From the NCBI GenBank assembly GCA_002633025.1, contig NMRB01000163.1:361857-425856 (forward strand): a stretch of 64,000 nucleotides of DNA. The letters are read 5' to 3'. This document shows, in pieces, positions 12,301 through 22,819 of the stretch (positions are counted from its first letter, which is position 1; every line of letters begins with the position of its first letter). The position numbers and the translations under genes are program-made. A model generated the notes under the pieces. It saw only the letters and a list, made by a program, of their open reading frames with translations. It made no database searches and had not been told where the DNA came from. Source of the DNA: Notospermus geniculatus. Lineage: Eukaryota; Nemertea; Pilidiophora; Heteronemertea; Lineidae.

Positions 12301-13753
12301 TACCCTGCCAGTTGAGCTCAGACTCATGGAAAGTTTAGATTCAGCAGCCTGTCGGGGACCATTCTTGAGGCATTCTAGATACACTCGGGAAACTCTGTAA
12401 CATTCGAAGTACATTCCAAGTGCATTTTTTGTATTCGAGAGGCATTCTTCATTAATTCTTAACCACATTCTGCAGCCATTCTGCGAGATTTCTGACCAAA
12501 TTTGAAGTGCGTTCCAAGTATTTGAAGTGCAGTCTTTCAAAGCTAATTCTCTCCCGAATCCAGCTCGAAGTTTGCAAATTTTCTCACTCCAGCTGGTTCT
12601 GCTTGATTCCTGCTGATTCGAACTAAGTTTGACGGGGGTAAAAGGAAAGCTTGTGAATGTGAGTGTCTGTTGGTTTATGGTTACATTGATTATTTCATTT
12701 TACTGAATATACATGTACAGAAATGTGTCCAATTTGGCTGTGCAACAGGAAAATTAGTTTTAAACTTTAAAGCCTGATCTTCACAGGTGTGTAATTCAGA
12801 AAAAGTTACCGGTAGATATTGTGAGACCATTCTGACCAACATGATCTCAACCATCCATGGTCTCTGAGCCAACTGTACAGTCATGACAGTGTAGTGTTTC
12901 AATGTTGCACTTCAATTTACTCTGATTGATGTATCTGTTGTCCAGCACTCAGTGAGTGGTACTTCTGCAGGCATGTCTGGTGGAGGTGTGAATGACGCTG
13001 GTATGTTCTACAGGTCTGTCAATCTATACCAGCCATTGAGTACCACTGATCTTGCACAGAGGACACACACTTGTAGCAGAAACACAGTCATGCCATCATG
13101 ACATGCATGATCCTGACGATGGTGTGCACTGTAAATTCTTGGTACTATTCATATAACCCCGTAAGTTCCCAGGTATTCATGATACGATGGTGAATTGTGT
13201 GACCTGGAGAGGGCACTGGCCGTGTGGACTAGACTCTGACATGGTGGGTGGCCTCACGTTGCACTGGTTTCACATAGTTTACATGAATGTCTGCTATGCC
13301 CTGAGTGCAGTGAGGATTAGCCATGAAAACATATGGGAGACTACTTCGAGTTCGAGAGTGTCATTCCTTGGACAAGTTGGATTGGAGTCAACGGCAGTTT
13401 ACCATGGGTAGATTTTCACCGGCAACAAGTTCTAAAGATAGTCCTGGACTGGAACTTTTTGGAGTCAAACCTAAGATCTGGATGATATAAAACTCACACA
13501 TTATCTCCTTGACGGACAAAGGCAGGAGAAAAGGAATTAGAAGCTTTCAATTTCAACATCAGTTTTTAGGAAAGAGGCAGCAGAAAGACATAAACTGATA
13601 ATTGAGGTTGTAGCAGGTGTAAAATGAAACATCATGGTTCAGTATTTGCACAAAAAAGGACATCTCTGTTACATATTTGATTTTGAGGATTGGTTCAGTG
13701 ACAGTGACCCCAGACTTGCTGAAAGTAAAAGATGGCTTCAAATGTCTTTGCAG
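12301..13753. other. intron between the gap and the first terminal zinc-finger exon
   Basis: No exon with a consistent phase is convincing. A weak possibility near 12946-13000 is discussed under rejected items. Repeated words such as GCATTCTAGA, ACATTCCAAG and GTTCCAAG near 12370-12540 suggest a degraded short repeat. Confidence 0.5.
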
Positions 13754-14080
13754 GATGGCTATTCCGCTCAAATGCCAACTGGAAAGCACACTAATGTCCC
13801 AAATGCGGCAAACAAAAACAGATGGCAGACGGTGTATGATGGTGTCGATGATATTACACGGCTTACTGGTCGGCATTTTCCTGTCCGAATCCCATCTGTG
13901 CTGAGCAATAAAAGAGGTCAAAAGGAATGTATATTGTGTCGCAAGCGCAGAAAGAGAAGAAGAACAAGAGAATACTGTCCTTCTTGTCCATCACAACCTC
14001 CACTCTGCAGGAATAGCTGTTTCCGGGAGTACCACACGGTTGTGGATCTGACAGGAGGTGCAGGTGGAAATGTGTCATAG
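13754..14080 (+). CDS. terminal exon T1: piggyBac-type cysteine-rich zinc domain (type I)
   Basis: The acceptor GTCTTTGCAG is followed by phase-0 GATGGC; 108 codons then a stop. After a 38-residue linker comes VDDITRLTGRHFPVRIP, the hallmark segment before the C-terminal zinc domain of piggyBac transposases, then CILC...YCPSCPSQPPLCRNSCFREYH, giving Cx2C-x12-Cx2C-x6-Cx3C-x4H. In piggyBac this domain binds the transposon ends; here it is alone, with no DDE core. It is the most 5' member of the array, with a short GGAGG-type tail after the domain. Confidence 0.8.
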   Translation, partial: DGYSAQMPTGKHTNVPNAANKNRWQTVYDGVDDITRLTGRHFPVRIPSVLSNKRGQKECILCRKRRKRRRTREYCPSCPSQPPLCRNSCFREYHTVVDLTGGAGGNVS

Positions 14081-14447
14081 TTGAGTCCAGAACAAAATTC
14101 TTATGATGATAACATGGATAATGGCATCGTCAAGGATTAGCCATGTGTCTGACTTGCATGGAGAAATGGATGACAATAGTTGAATTGAATGCAATTTGAA
14201 GGATTTGTCTTGTTTTAGGGGGTATGATGATTTCACTGGACACTTACAAAGTCAGTGTGGTACTCCTGACTTTTTACACTAGCGGTGCAGTGCCGCCTGA
14301 CAGTCTAGGCCTAGGTCTACAGCTCTCGACACAAACTTAACTAGTACCGTAGTCTACTTTTCAGGGAGTTTACAAGAGGTCACAAATTCTATCCATTTGC
14401 CTAATGCAAGTCTCCAGTAAAAAGTGACTTAAAAATCTTCTTTGCAG

Positions 14448-14798
14448 GATGGTACATATTCGGACAGTGATGATTACGCTGGAATGCAGTTAAGCCTCAT
14501 TGACTTTACGAATTCTTATAGTCCTAGCACGGCTTGTACTAACGTAGCAAAGCACAGGAAAGGGAGGAATCGACCTGAGAACGTTGATGAGATATTGCGG
14601 CTCACTGGCCGACATTTCCCTGCACGAGTCCCATCCAAACCTGGGACAAAGCGTACTGGATGCAAAGAGTGTCTTGTGTGCCGTAGGCGTGGGAAGAGAA
14701 GGGAAACCATTGAATATTGTTCAACTTGTCCATCGCAGCCTGGATTGTGTAGATTCGACTGTTTTGAAGTGTACCACACTCAGTTGGATTTCACGTAA
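14448..14798 (+). CDS. terminal exon T2: piggyBac-type zinc domain (type I)
   Basis: The acceptor CTTCTTTGCAG is followed by phase-0 GATGGTACA; 116 codons to TAA. The linker is Ser/Asp-rich (DGTYSDSDDYAG). The domain reads NVDEILRLTGRHFPARVP, then CLVC, YCSTCPSQPGLC and CFEVYHTQLDFT. All seven putative ligands (six Cys, one His) are present. An alternative C-terminus for the shared N-terminus, about 370 bp after T1. Confidence 0.8.
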   Translation, partial: DGTYSDSDDYAGMQLSLIDFTNSYSPSTACTNVAKHRKGRNRPENVDEILRLTGRHFPARVPSKPGTKRTGCKECLVCRRRGKRRETIEYCSTCPSQPGLCRFDCFEVYHTQLDFT

Positions 14799-15016
14799 AT
14801 GAAAGTCCAAGCTGTTGCGAGTGCAGTATGGAGAGAGAACAGAAACTTGGGAGTAATCCAACTGCTTTTGTTGAGAGAGTATGATCAAGTGTCTGACTTC
14901 TGGGAACAAAAAGACAAACTCAAATATTAGATGTGTGGTCTGGACTTTATGAACACTGCCTTCAGGTCATGAGTGCATCTACAGTGGCTAATAAAGATGT
15001 CTTCATTACATTACAG

Positions 15017-15328
15017 GATGCTGATGACAATGTCAATGATGCCTCTATAGAACATAACATTAGCAATCCAGACCAACATCTTGCCAGGCACAGCAAGCGC
15101 CACTTGAAGGAAAAAATTGACGATATAGTACGCCTTACTGGCAGACATTTTCCTGAACGGGTTCCATTGAAACCTGGGTCAAAACGTTGCAGAGTGAGGC
15201 GTTGTGTGTTGTGTTCAAAACGTGGAATAAGGAGTGCGACAACAGAATACTGTGCAGGATGTCCATCGAAGCCTGCACTTTGTAGATTTACATGTTTTAG
15301 GGAGTACCACACAGTTGTTCAACTCTGA
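15017..15328 (+). CDS. terminal exon T3: piggyBac-type zinc domain (type I)
   Basis: The acceptor CATTACATTACAG is followed by phase-0 GATGCTGATGAC; 103 codons to TGA. An acidic DADDNVNDAS linker leads to the shared element SNPDQHLARH, then IDDIVRLTGRHFPERVP, CVLC, YCAGCPSKPALC and CFREYHTVVQL. First of four closely related exons (T3-T6) spaced about 500-550 bp apart, with conserved intron sequence before each acceptor. Confidence 0.8.
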   Translation, partial: DADDNVNDASIEHNISNPDQHLARHSKRHLKEKIDDIVRLTGRHFPERVPLKPGSKRCRVRRCVLCSKRGIRSATTEYCAGCPSKPALCRFTCFREYHTVVQL

Positions 15329-15530
15329 AAAGGAGGCTGTAGCAGTTAGGCCTGATAACGAATGGCCTTGTCACTTAGATTTTGGACTAAAGGGCATGTC
15401 TAACTCAAGGACCAAACAGAATACCATTTACCAGTTAGATGCTGATGACGTCAAATTCATGTGGTGCCATCTCCTCAGTCATTCAATAAGGCATCTGCAA
15501 TGGCTAAAAAGATATTTGTCTTCGTTACAG

Positions 15531-15845
15531 GATGGTGATGACAATGTCGAGGATGCCTCTGTAATACATAGCATGAGCAATCCAGACCTACATCTCGCCA
15601 AGCATGTCGGGCACCACTTGAAGAAAAAAATGGAGGATATAGTACGCCTCACTGGCAGACATTTTCCTGAACGGGTTCCATTGAACCCTGGGTCAAAACG
15701 TACTTGCAGAGTGAGACGTTGTGTGTTGTGTACAAAACGTGGAATAAGGAGTGGGACAATAGAATACTGTGCAGCATGTCCATCGAAGCCTGCACTTTGT
15801 AGATTTACATGTTTTAGGGAGTACCACACAGTTGTTCAACTCTGA
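15531..15845 (+). CDS. terminal exon T4: piggyBac-type zinc domain (type I)
   Basis: The acceptor TTCGTTACAG is followed by phase-0 GATGGTGATGAC; 104 codons to TGA. Near-identical to T3 (SNPDLHLAKH, EDIVRLTGRHFPERVP, CVLC, YCAACPSKPALC, CFREYHTVVQL). The 3' flank after the stop (AAAAGGAGGCTGTAGCAG) is also shared with T3, so the duplicated unit included flanking intron. Confidence 0.8.
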   Translation, partial: DGDDNVEDASVIHSMSNPDLHLAKHVGHHLKKKMEDIVRLTGRHFPERVPLNPGSKRTCRVRRCVLCTKRGIRSGTIEYCAACPSKPALCRFTCFREYHTVVQL

Positions 15846-16034
15846 AAAGGAGGCTGTAGCAGTGAGGCCTAATAACGAACAGCCTTGTCACTTAGATTTT
15901 GGACTAAAGGGCATGTCTGATTCAAGGACAAACAGAATACCATTTACCAGGTAGATTCTGATGTCAGATCCATCTCCTCAGTCATTCAATGAAGGCATCT
16001 TCAATGGCAAAAAAAATATTTGTCTTCGTTACAG

Positions 16035-16358
16035 AATGGCGATGACAATGACAATGATGCCTCTGTAATACATAGCATGAGCAATCCAGACCTACATCTC
16101 GCCAAGCATGGCAGGCACCACTTGAAGAAAAAAATGGAGGACATAGTACGCCTCACTGGCAGACATTTTCCTGACCGGGTTCCATTTAAACCTGGGAAAA
16201 AGCGTACTCGCAGGCGTTGTGTGGTGTGTTCAAAACGTGGAATAAGGAGTGCGACAATAGAATACTGTCCAACATGTCCATCAAAGCCTGGACTTTGTAG
16301 ATTTACATGTTTTAAGGAATACCATACGGTTGTTCAATTCTTAAAATGTGGCTGTTAG
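16035..16358 (+). CDS. terminal exon T5: piggyBac-type zinc domain (type I)
   Basis: The acceptor TTCGTTACAG is followed by phase-0 AATGGCGATGAC; 107 codons to TAG. The domain reads EDIVRLTGRHFPDRVP, CVVC, YCPTCPSKPGLC, CFKEYHTVVQF, then a short extra tail LKCGC. The first exon residue is N rather than D. All zinc ligands are kept. Confidence 0.8.
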   Translation, partial: NGDDNDNDASVIHSMSNPDLHLAKHGRHHLKKKMEDIVRLTGRHFPDRVPFKPGKKRTRRRCVVCSKRGIRSATIEYCPTCPSKPGLCRFTCFKEYHTVVQFLKCGC

Positions 16359-16584
16359 GGCTAGTAATGAACACCCTAGTGTCACTCAGACATGTTAGAA
16401 TTTCGGACTAAAAAGGCATGTCCGAATGGAATACCATTCTACCAAAGACCACGCAGAATACCATTTTCCAGGTAGATGCTGATATGTCCAAAAAAATATG
16501 TTATGAGATCCAGGCCATGCCATCTCCTCAGTCATTCAATGAAGGCATCTGCAGTGGCTAAAAAGATATTTGTCTTCGTTACAG

Positions 16585-16902
16585 AATGTCGATGACAATG
16601 TCGAGGATGCCTCTGTAGTCATGGCAGTACAAAGCATGAGCAATCCAGACCTACATCTTTACACGCATGACAGGAGTCACTTGAAGAAAAAAATGGAGGA
16701 TATAGTACGCCTCACTGGCAGACATTTTCCTGACCGGGTTCCATTTAAACCGGGGAAAAAGCGCACTTGCAGACGTTGTGTGTTATGTAAAAAACGTGGA
16801 ATAAGGAGCGAGACAATAGAATACTGTCCAATATGTCCATCAAAGCCTGCACTTTGTAGATTTACATGTTTTAAGGAATACCACACGGTTGTTCATTTCT
16901 GA
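16585..16902 (+). CDS. terminal exon T6: piggyBac-type zinc domain (type I)
   Basis: The acceptor TTCGTTACAG is followed by phase-0 AATGTCGATGAC; 105 codons to TGA. EDIVRLTGRHFPDRVP is followed by CVLC, YCPICPSKPALC and CFKEYHTVVHF. Last of the tandem T3-T6 run. An AATAAA lies at about 17611, roughly 700 bp downstream. Confidence 0.8.
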   Translation, partial: NVDDNVEDASVVMAVQSMSNPDLHLYTHDRSHLKKKMEDIVRLTGRHFPDRVPFKPGKKRTCRRCVLCKKRGIRSETIEYCPICPSKPALCRFTCFKEYHTVVHF

Positions 16903-17989
16903 AAAGGAGGCAGTTACAATGAGGAGGGCGATTTTGTGTTTATCCCGACAGTTCGGCGCTGCGAGCGAAGTGACCTTAGCGATGTCATTGACATCATTTT
17001 AGGTGTTGACGTTGCATCATGAAAAAATGACCTGTACATTTTTCTACAGGAGTAATGAGACAAAACGTATGCATTTATCGGTATCATATTTCGTCGTTTT
17101 AAGGGAAAAAGCAATGAAATAAGAGAAATTGTCATCTACTACAAGGTGATGTAAGTTTTACTGTCGGGTGACCAAAACAAATGGGGTATTTTCACGCCAG
17201 AAGTTACTGAAATAACATTAGAAAAATAAATTTCGGTCGCAGTGCTCCCAGCGACGCCGTGTCACCGACACCAGTAATAATGAACGGCCTTGGCACACCG
17301 TTGTAGATGCATTTCCGAACCTGGTGCTCAGATTGGAAATGGTCACGTTTGTTAAGATTGTATATAGAAATCCATATTTCTGTAATGGTTCCAGTGAACT
17401 GACTGATGACTGGATTTGCATGTACATGTAATTGGATCTTCACCACGATGATGTATGGTTCTACAGAAATGTTGGTAATGGGTAGCCATACTCAATTTGT
17501 ATCACTGAACAGTTGGACTTCTTAGGTTACAGTTGGGAGACTGTTTTTTAAATTAGTTTGTTTTTCAGATGCTTGGCTCTCGTCTGTGTACATGTACTTG
17601 GTGTTGTCAAAATAAAACCAGTGTTGCATCCTCTTCAGTTTCTTTCAAACTGTCTCTCTTTGATTTCAGATATGATTGAACACCAGTCAAATGTTACAAT
17701 GTCAGCATGCCATTGCCATGGCAGACATCGTAATATATTTTAGTACTTGTTGGCCAAGTGTCATCTTCACAGAAAAGGCCCTGTGCAAAATAAATTCTTC
17801 GAACGTTTTTCTTGGTGCGCTTTTTCTCAGAGGTTATAGGTTCAGGTTTGAAACAACAGGTTCCATTTGAAATTTCTTCAGTGAGTTGCACATCCCTTGT
17901 TTGTGCGTCTGTTCTGTGGCTGTAACTTTGGTGTTGAGGTGGAAACTTTCTTGATCTTATACTTAAAGTAGTTCCTTTGCTTGTTGCAG

Positions 17990-18706
17990 GAATTCAGCTT
18001 CGAAGTTTCAATGGCGAACTACCACCAAGAGGGCAAGCTCCATATTCAAGGCACACCATATCCAGTAGGCAATGTTCGCTCCCTTACCGGGTCACCGGTA
18101 CTCGAACCAATGGAATCAAAGAAAACTGCGACATTTTTATACCACAAAGTTCGCAAGGCAGAGCGGAACAGCTCCCCCACCATGCTGCCTTTAGATGAGC
18201 CGGTCCTTGACTCTAACATTACTCCTGCTAAGTGTAATGTTCCGAGCCAGCAATATGTAACATCAACTGGTGTTCATATCCTGGGGCGTTTACCGCCAAC
18301 TAAGCGTAGGAAGTATTCACAAAAACGTTGCCGTGTGTGCTATAGGCAGGGAAAGCGACGTGAGACTACCACGTACTGTCCAACCTGTCCGTCGAATCCT
18401 GGTTTGTGTGCTGGTGCTTGTTTTGAGATGTTCCACTCTTTGAGCCCTGCAGATTATGATTTTAAACCCAGCCAAAGCATGTTCACTGCTTGCGATGAAG
18501 CAAAGTCTATGGCACTTTCATTGGAGTCCAGTGCATTGTTGGATGAAGTGATCGGTTCAAAGACTGACGGTCTTGAGTCTGTATTTGTGGAACATACCTC
18601 AGCCGAAGTGAATTCCTTTAGTGTCAAGGCCAAGTCTGTGGAGCCTGCATTCCATGAAAGTTCCATGACCAAGAATGATTCTTTATATGTTGTTGACACC
18701 ACATGA
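17990..18706 (+). CDS. terminal exon T7: divergent zinc domain with long N- and C-terminal extensions
   Basis: The acceptor CTTGTTGCAG is followed by phase-0 GAATTCAGC; 238 codons to TGA, more than twice the other members. The RLTGRHFP segment is replaced by VHILGRLPPTKRR, but the zinc core is intact: CRVCYRQGKRRETTTYC, PTCPSNPGLC, CAGACFEMFH. About 100 residues precede the core and about 90 Ser/Glu-rich residues follow it (ESSALLDEVIGSKT). This is the most derived member and may have a separate function. AATAAATAAA at about 20293 could be its polyadenylation signal. Confidence 0.7.
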   Translation, partial: EFSFEVSMANYHQEGKLHIQGTPYPVGNVRSLTGSPVLEPMESKKTATFLYHKVRKAERNSSPTMLPLDEPVLDSNITPAKCNVPSQQYVTSTGVHILGRLPPTKRRKYSQKRCRVCYRQGKRRETTTYCPTCPSNPGLCAGACFEMFHSLSPADYDFKPSQSMFTACDEAKSMALSLESSALLDEVIGSKTDGLESVFVEHTSAEVNSFSVKAKSVEPAFHESSMTKNDSLYVVDTT

Positions 18707-19573
18707 ATCATGCTGTAGGCATACTGAATTGCTTATTGGTTGGAAGTACCGTAGTGGTATTGTCATGTTCATTGAGCCAATTGATTTGTCGTGTCGATAT
18801 ACAGTTGTTCATGTAGCACACCAACCTGGCCAGGGTCAGCTGAGCCCTTCGGAATTGTAAAGAGTCTCAAGGTTACGAGATTGATGATGCAACAGAACAT
18901 ACCGGTACCTTTTCATTTGTCTTCCAAGGAACGTTGATTTTCATACTGGACTTGGTACTGCTGCACGTGTGTTACATGTGACCGCTTGTACAGAATGAGA
19001 ACTATTTTAGCTGGATAAATGGGGAATACTGGAAATTGCAGATCATGCAAAGTTGTGCAGGCCATTTTTTGGTATCGGTACAGGGGCTATTGGCAGAGCT
19101 TAATCTTGTCGCATTCTCTGTTGAATGTTTCGGTACCTTGTTTACTAGTCCAGGCATGCTTGATCCCCTGCTTCAACATGAAGCAGATATTCTGCAGTCA
19201 TGGCTTGGTACGTAACGTACTAGCAAAACCTATAGTAATTAATTTTTGATACTTTGTAGTAATACAACACTGTGTGGCTCTAGGTGTCTGTTGTCAGAGA
19301 AAAGAAACTGGATCAAACAGAAGGTTGATGCATGGCCCGGGATGCATGGTTCCCTCTAAAAGCAAATTATGCAGTCCTCAGTGTACTAGTCGTTAGTTTT
19401 GTTATTATGCCTAGTAGTGTGTTATGATGTACATTTATTTGTATTTCCATTGCAATGGTTTTCACTCTAGTTGAAAATTCAGTGGTTACAAATGTCAGAT
19501 GAGACCTATGGTCAGTAGAACATGAATGAACTTGGTGAATGACATTATCAACCAATTCCTTCAATGTTGTTGT

Positions 19574-19787
19574 GCTTTCACTGAAATTTCAAATGAGACA
19601 ATTCTGTTCTATATTACGTGGTATATAGTGGAACACCGTTTACATATTTTTGATACAAAAACCAATGAAGTCAATTTAGTGCTTTCACTGAAATTTCAAA
19701 TCAGACAGTTCTGTTCTATATTACGTGGTATATACTGGAACACCATTTACATATTTTTCATACAAAAACCAATGAAGTCAATTTAGC
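19574..19787. repeat. two-copy tandem repeat, period 107 bp
   Basis: GCTTTCACTGAAATTTCAAA starts at 19574 and again at 19681. Both copies run through TATTACGTGGTATATA and CCAATGAAGTCAATTTAG with only a few substitutions. No coding meaning is evident. Confidence 0.9.
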
Positions 19788-20508
19788 GGTAGTAGTTTAT
19801 TTTTATGATACACTTTGCATTTACATTGGACTCAGATGAAATGATTTAAAATACATTGCTGACATTCATGAGCTGGGTGGATTTTTGAATTGTCTGCACC
19901 TCATTCTGGAGCGAGAAAATATCATACTTGGGATTTCTGCCAGCCTCTGTCTGCAAAGTAATGATGTTATGGCAGCAGCCAGTTGTTCACAACATTCGAT
20001 TCAAAAGGAGAGAAATGACAACCGGGTGTGATATAATGAATAAAAATGTATTGGGTTACTGTTGCCCATGATTGGTTTTCAGAAAATGAAATGGAATTTG
20101 TCGACAATTTTATTGAAATTCAATAATCAATGAGAAAATAGACTCTGTTTCCATTTTGTACTACAGTGTACATGTACATGTACTGGTAGTCGTGAACAAA
20201 ACCAAAGGTCCTCTGAGGTAGTACTATTGTGCTGATGTTGACCTGTGTTCAATTTTGATATGCATTTCCGATTGTGTATGATGTTTTGATTGGAATAAAT
20301 AAAGTGATTTGTAGAAGTATTTGTGGTCTTAAGACATGGCTTTCTCCCTGTGATTCTTACAACAGATACTAGGGTTGTGAATGAATTGAAAAAATAGTCT
20401 TTTCTTCATGAACACGAATGCAACTGAGAGTCTGGAATTATCAGACTGACTTTATAAATACGTGTACCGGTACTGACTTTACAGGGAGTTGTGTTTGGAT
20501 ATTTTCAG

Positions 20509-21669
20509 ACTCGAAGAACACGATCATCAAAAAGAAAACAGATGTACTCATGTGGATACTGTTCTAAGCCATCCAGTTTTGTGAGTGAAGATTTGCTGAG
20601 TCAGCACATTAAGGAGCGTCATCCACGTTCGCAATCCGTTAAAATGGGAAGCAGCCATGTTTGTGCCGTCTGTGGCCAAAAGTTTAGGGTTTCTTGGGAT
20701 CTTAAAGTTCACATGTATCGTCATACCAATAAGTACCCCCACAAATGTAGCGTGTGTGATCGTGGATTTGCCAGGAAGAATGCCTTGACAGAGCATATGA
20801 CAACGCACACAACGGTTCGTCCCAATCTCTGTGATTACTGTGACAAATCTTTTGCATCAAAATATGCTCTCAAGGATCATGTGAAGACACACACAGATGA
20901 GGATCATGCGTACTGTAGGATATGTAATAAGTCTTTCAGTAACAGTAGTGGAATTCGCTATCACATGAAATTGCACAAGAATGACAAAAGGTTCGTCTGT
21001 GAATTTTGTGGCAAGTCGTACGTAAATAAACAGGAGTTGTTCACACATCGTATGGGTCACACTGGAGAGAGGCCGTTTAAGTGTCCCGGTTGTGAGGCAG
21101 GGTTCCGCCGCAAGGCTTGTGTTAACAGGCATGTAGATTCACAAAAACTTTTGAAGGAAAGGAGTTGTCAGGAATGTGGAGAGACCTTCGAATTGAAGTG
21201 TGCGGTAAAGAAACACCAGGAGAAACACCCCAAAGGGAAACTCATGAACGAAGCCCTCAGCACTAAAAAGCAGGAGTTGTCCATGTCCTTCACAGTTCAT
21301 CCTTTTGATGACTGGCCAATCAGGTGCCTTGGTTGTGGTATTGGTTTTCTAAATGAACAAGATCTTGATGGGCATGTTGAATCGCAGAAGTCTCAAGGAA
21401 GCATCACTTGCGATTGTGGTGAATTCTTCGAACTGCATTGCGCTTTCAAGAAACATAATAAAGAGATACATAAGGTTAAATCAGATGCCGAGTACCACTC
21501 GGTTCCTGAAATCGAGGGTTACAAAGAAGAGGTTTTAGACAAATCAGAAGAAGGGAGACTCAACCAGGAGGGGAGGGTTGTAGTGGATGGACCTGTCACA
21601 ACTGAGTTTGCGGCTCTGCCACATGCACTGTTTGAGACAAGCTCAGAAGTTTTCTTGGTTTTGAAGTAA
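20509..21669 (+). CDS. terminal exon T8: C2H2 zinc-finger array
   Basis: The acceptor GGATATTTTCAG is followed by phase-0 ACTCGAAGA (an alternative acceptor at 20484 is also in phase 0); about 386 codons to TAA. Ten C2H2-like units follow: six canonical fingers starting YSCGYC, HVCAVC, HKCSVC, NLCDYC, AYCRIC and FVCEFC. Then come units starting FKCPGC and IRCLGC that lack the last His (HVDSQ, HVESQ), RSCQEC, and a CDC-type unit. A linker HTGERPF appears once. The C-terminal tail is acidic. It lies between piggyBac-type exons and uses the same phase, so it is probably another alternative DNA-binding end of the same gene. It could instead be an independent gene with an unseen 5' exon. Confidence 0.7.
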   Translation, partial: TRRTRSSKRKQMYSCGYCSKPSSFVSEDLLSQHIKERHPRSQSVKMGSSHVCAVCGQKFRVSWDLKVHMYRHTNKYPHKCSVCDRGFARKNALTEHMTTHTTVRPNLCDYCDKSFASKYALKDHVKTHTDEDHAYCRICNKSFSNSSGIRYHMKLHKNDKRFVCEFCGKSYVNKQELFTHRMGHTGERPFKCPGCEAGFRRKACVNRHVDSQKLLKERSCQECGETFELKCAVKKHQEKHPKGKLMNEALSTKKQELSMSFTVHPFDDWPIRCLGCGIGFLNEQDLDGHVESQKSQGSITCDCGEFFELHCAFKKHNKEIHKVKSDAEYHSVPEIEGYKEEVLDKSEEGRLNQEGRVVVDGPVTTEFAALPHALFETSSEVFLVLK

Positions 21670-21934
21670 TCAAGATGATAGTCAGGATCACAATTTTGAA
21701 GAAGTTAGTCATATGTTGAATTTCATGATTTCAGTGCTATTGGCCTCCAGATATGTCTGGAGTATTAAAAGATATTTGTCCTCAGATCCAGCAATTTATT
21801 TCTTACACATTTGCTGCAAAGGAAATTACTTTGTGTTACATTTCAGCCCTCATTCAAGAAAAGGAAGTGGCAGTGTTGTTTCTTCAAGGGATGTACATGT
21901 ACTTTTCGTCTAAAAAATATGCCTTTCATTCCAG

Positions 21935-22243
21935 ATTTTGGACTTTTCAAAATTTGAATCAGTCACACAGTGGAAATCTCGACAAAGAAGACACATAAGA
22001 AATGATGAGGTTGATGAAGTGTTTCGACTAACTGGAAGACATTTCCCTTCCCGACAGTTCAAAAGTGATCAAAAACTTGTGTCACGGAGATGCCGTGTGT
22101 GTACGAGACAGGGCAACAAAAGGAGAGAATCAACTTATTATTGTCCAGCATGTCCCTCACAACCCTTCCTCTGTATCAATCATGCCAATAGCCCGGCCAA
22201 TAGTTGCTTTGAGATCTACCATACACAAAAGGACTTCGGATGA
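21935..22243 (+). CDS. terminal exon T9: piggyBac-type zinc domain (type II)
   Basis: The acceptor CTTTCATTCCAG is followed by phase-0 ATTTTGGAC; 102 codons to TGA. VDEVFRLTGRHFPSR is followed by CRVCTRQGNKRRESTYYC, PACPSQPFLC, an insertion INHANSPANS, then CFEIYHTQKDFG. The insertion lengthens the Cx3C spacing seen in the other members, so zinc geometry may differ. ATTAAA lies at about 22405. Confidence 0.75.
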   Translation: MLDFSKFESVTQWKSRQRRHIRNDEVDEVFRLTGRHFPSRQFKSDQKLVSRRCRVCTRQGNKRRESTYYCPACPSQPFLCINHANSPANSCFEIYHTQKDFG

Positions 22244-22819
22244 ATGGCATTTCATCAATATTTTTGATTTCATTGAGATATATACTGAGTAATGTCTTGA
22301 TGTGGGAGTGACTTTGTGTTTGATTCATTTCGGTCATTTTTTACGGCATTCTATTTTTTGGTATCAGCAAACCATGTATGTCAAGGCATTTTATGATTAT
22401 AAAGATTAAAAGGATGTCACTGATTTTTCAGATCTCAGTGTTTATTCTATGATCATGACCATTCGCTTCAAGTACAAACCAAGCCAAATGATAAAACGGA
22501 GTGAGAAACTGAAGTTTTTTTACAATGACAAAGATGTCAGTAGGCTACTCTATCGTGAAGTAGATCGCAGCGGTGTATCGAACATCATTCAAGCAGTCAG
22601 ACTTTTGCCTGCACGTCCTTATTGGTAGTCATCTTTACTGCAGTCTCCTAGTTATTAGCCCCTTCGCTTGCCTGGTGGTCTGGTGTCCCACTTACAGTTG
22701 GTATGGAGGTATCTGGATGTTTAGCATAAAATATTTCAGTGCTTGTGCCTTTCTATGAATGTACCAACAGTTACTGGTATGTTTAGATGATGTAATCTTA
22801 TGCAATGGATTCTTTCCAG

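Noticed and set aside
11388-12315. Long frames across 11.4-12.3 kb on both strands
   Set aside because: They consist almost entirely of the N gap.
12946-13000. Possible extra common exon after acceptor TGTTGTCCAG, reading HSVSGTSAGMSGGGVNDAG before GTATGT
   Set aside because: It would leave in phase 1, and I find no phase-1-to-0 partner before the first terminal exon. The product is low complexity. It may be real if a partner exon is hidden, but support is too weak.
14962-15829. Minus-strand 116-residue frames opposite the type I zinc exons, similar to one another
   Set aside because: Their mutual similarity simply mirrors the tandem duplication of the sense-strand exons.
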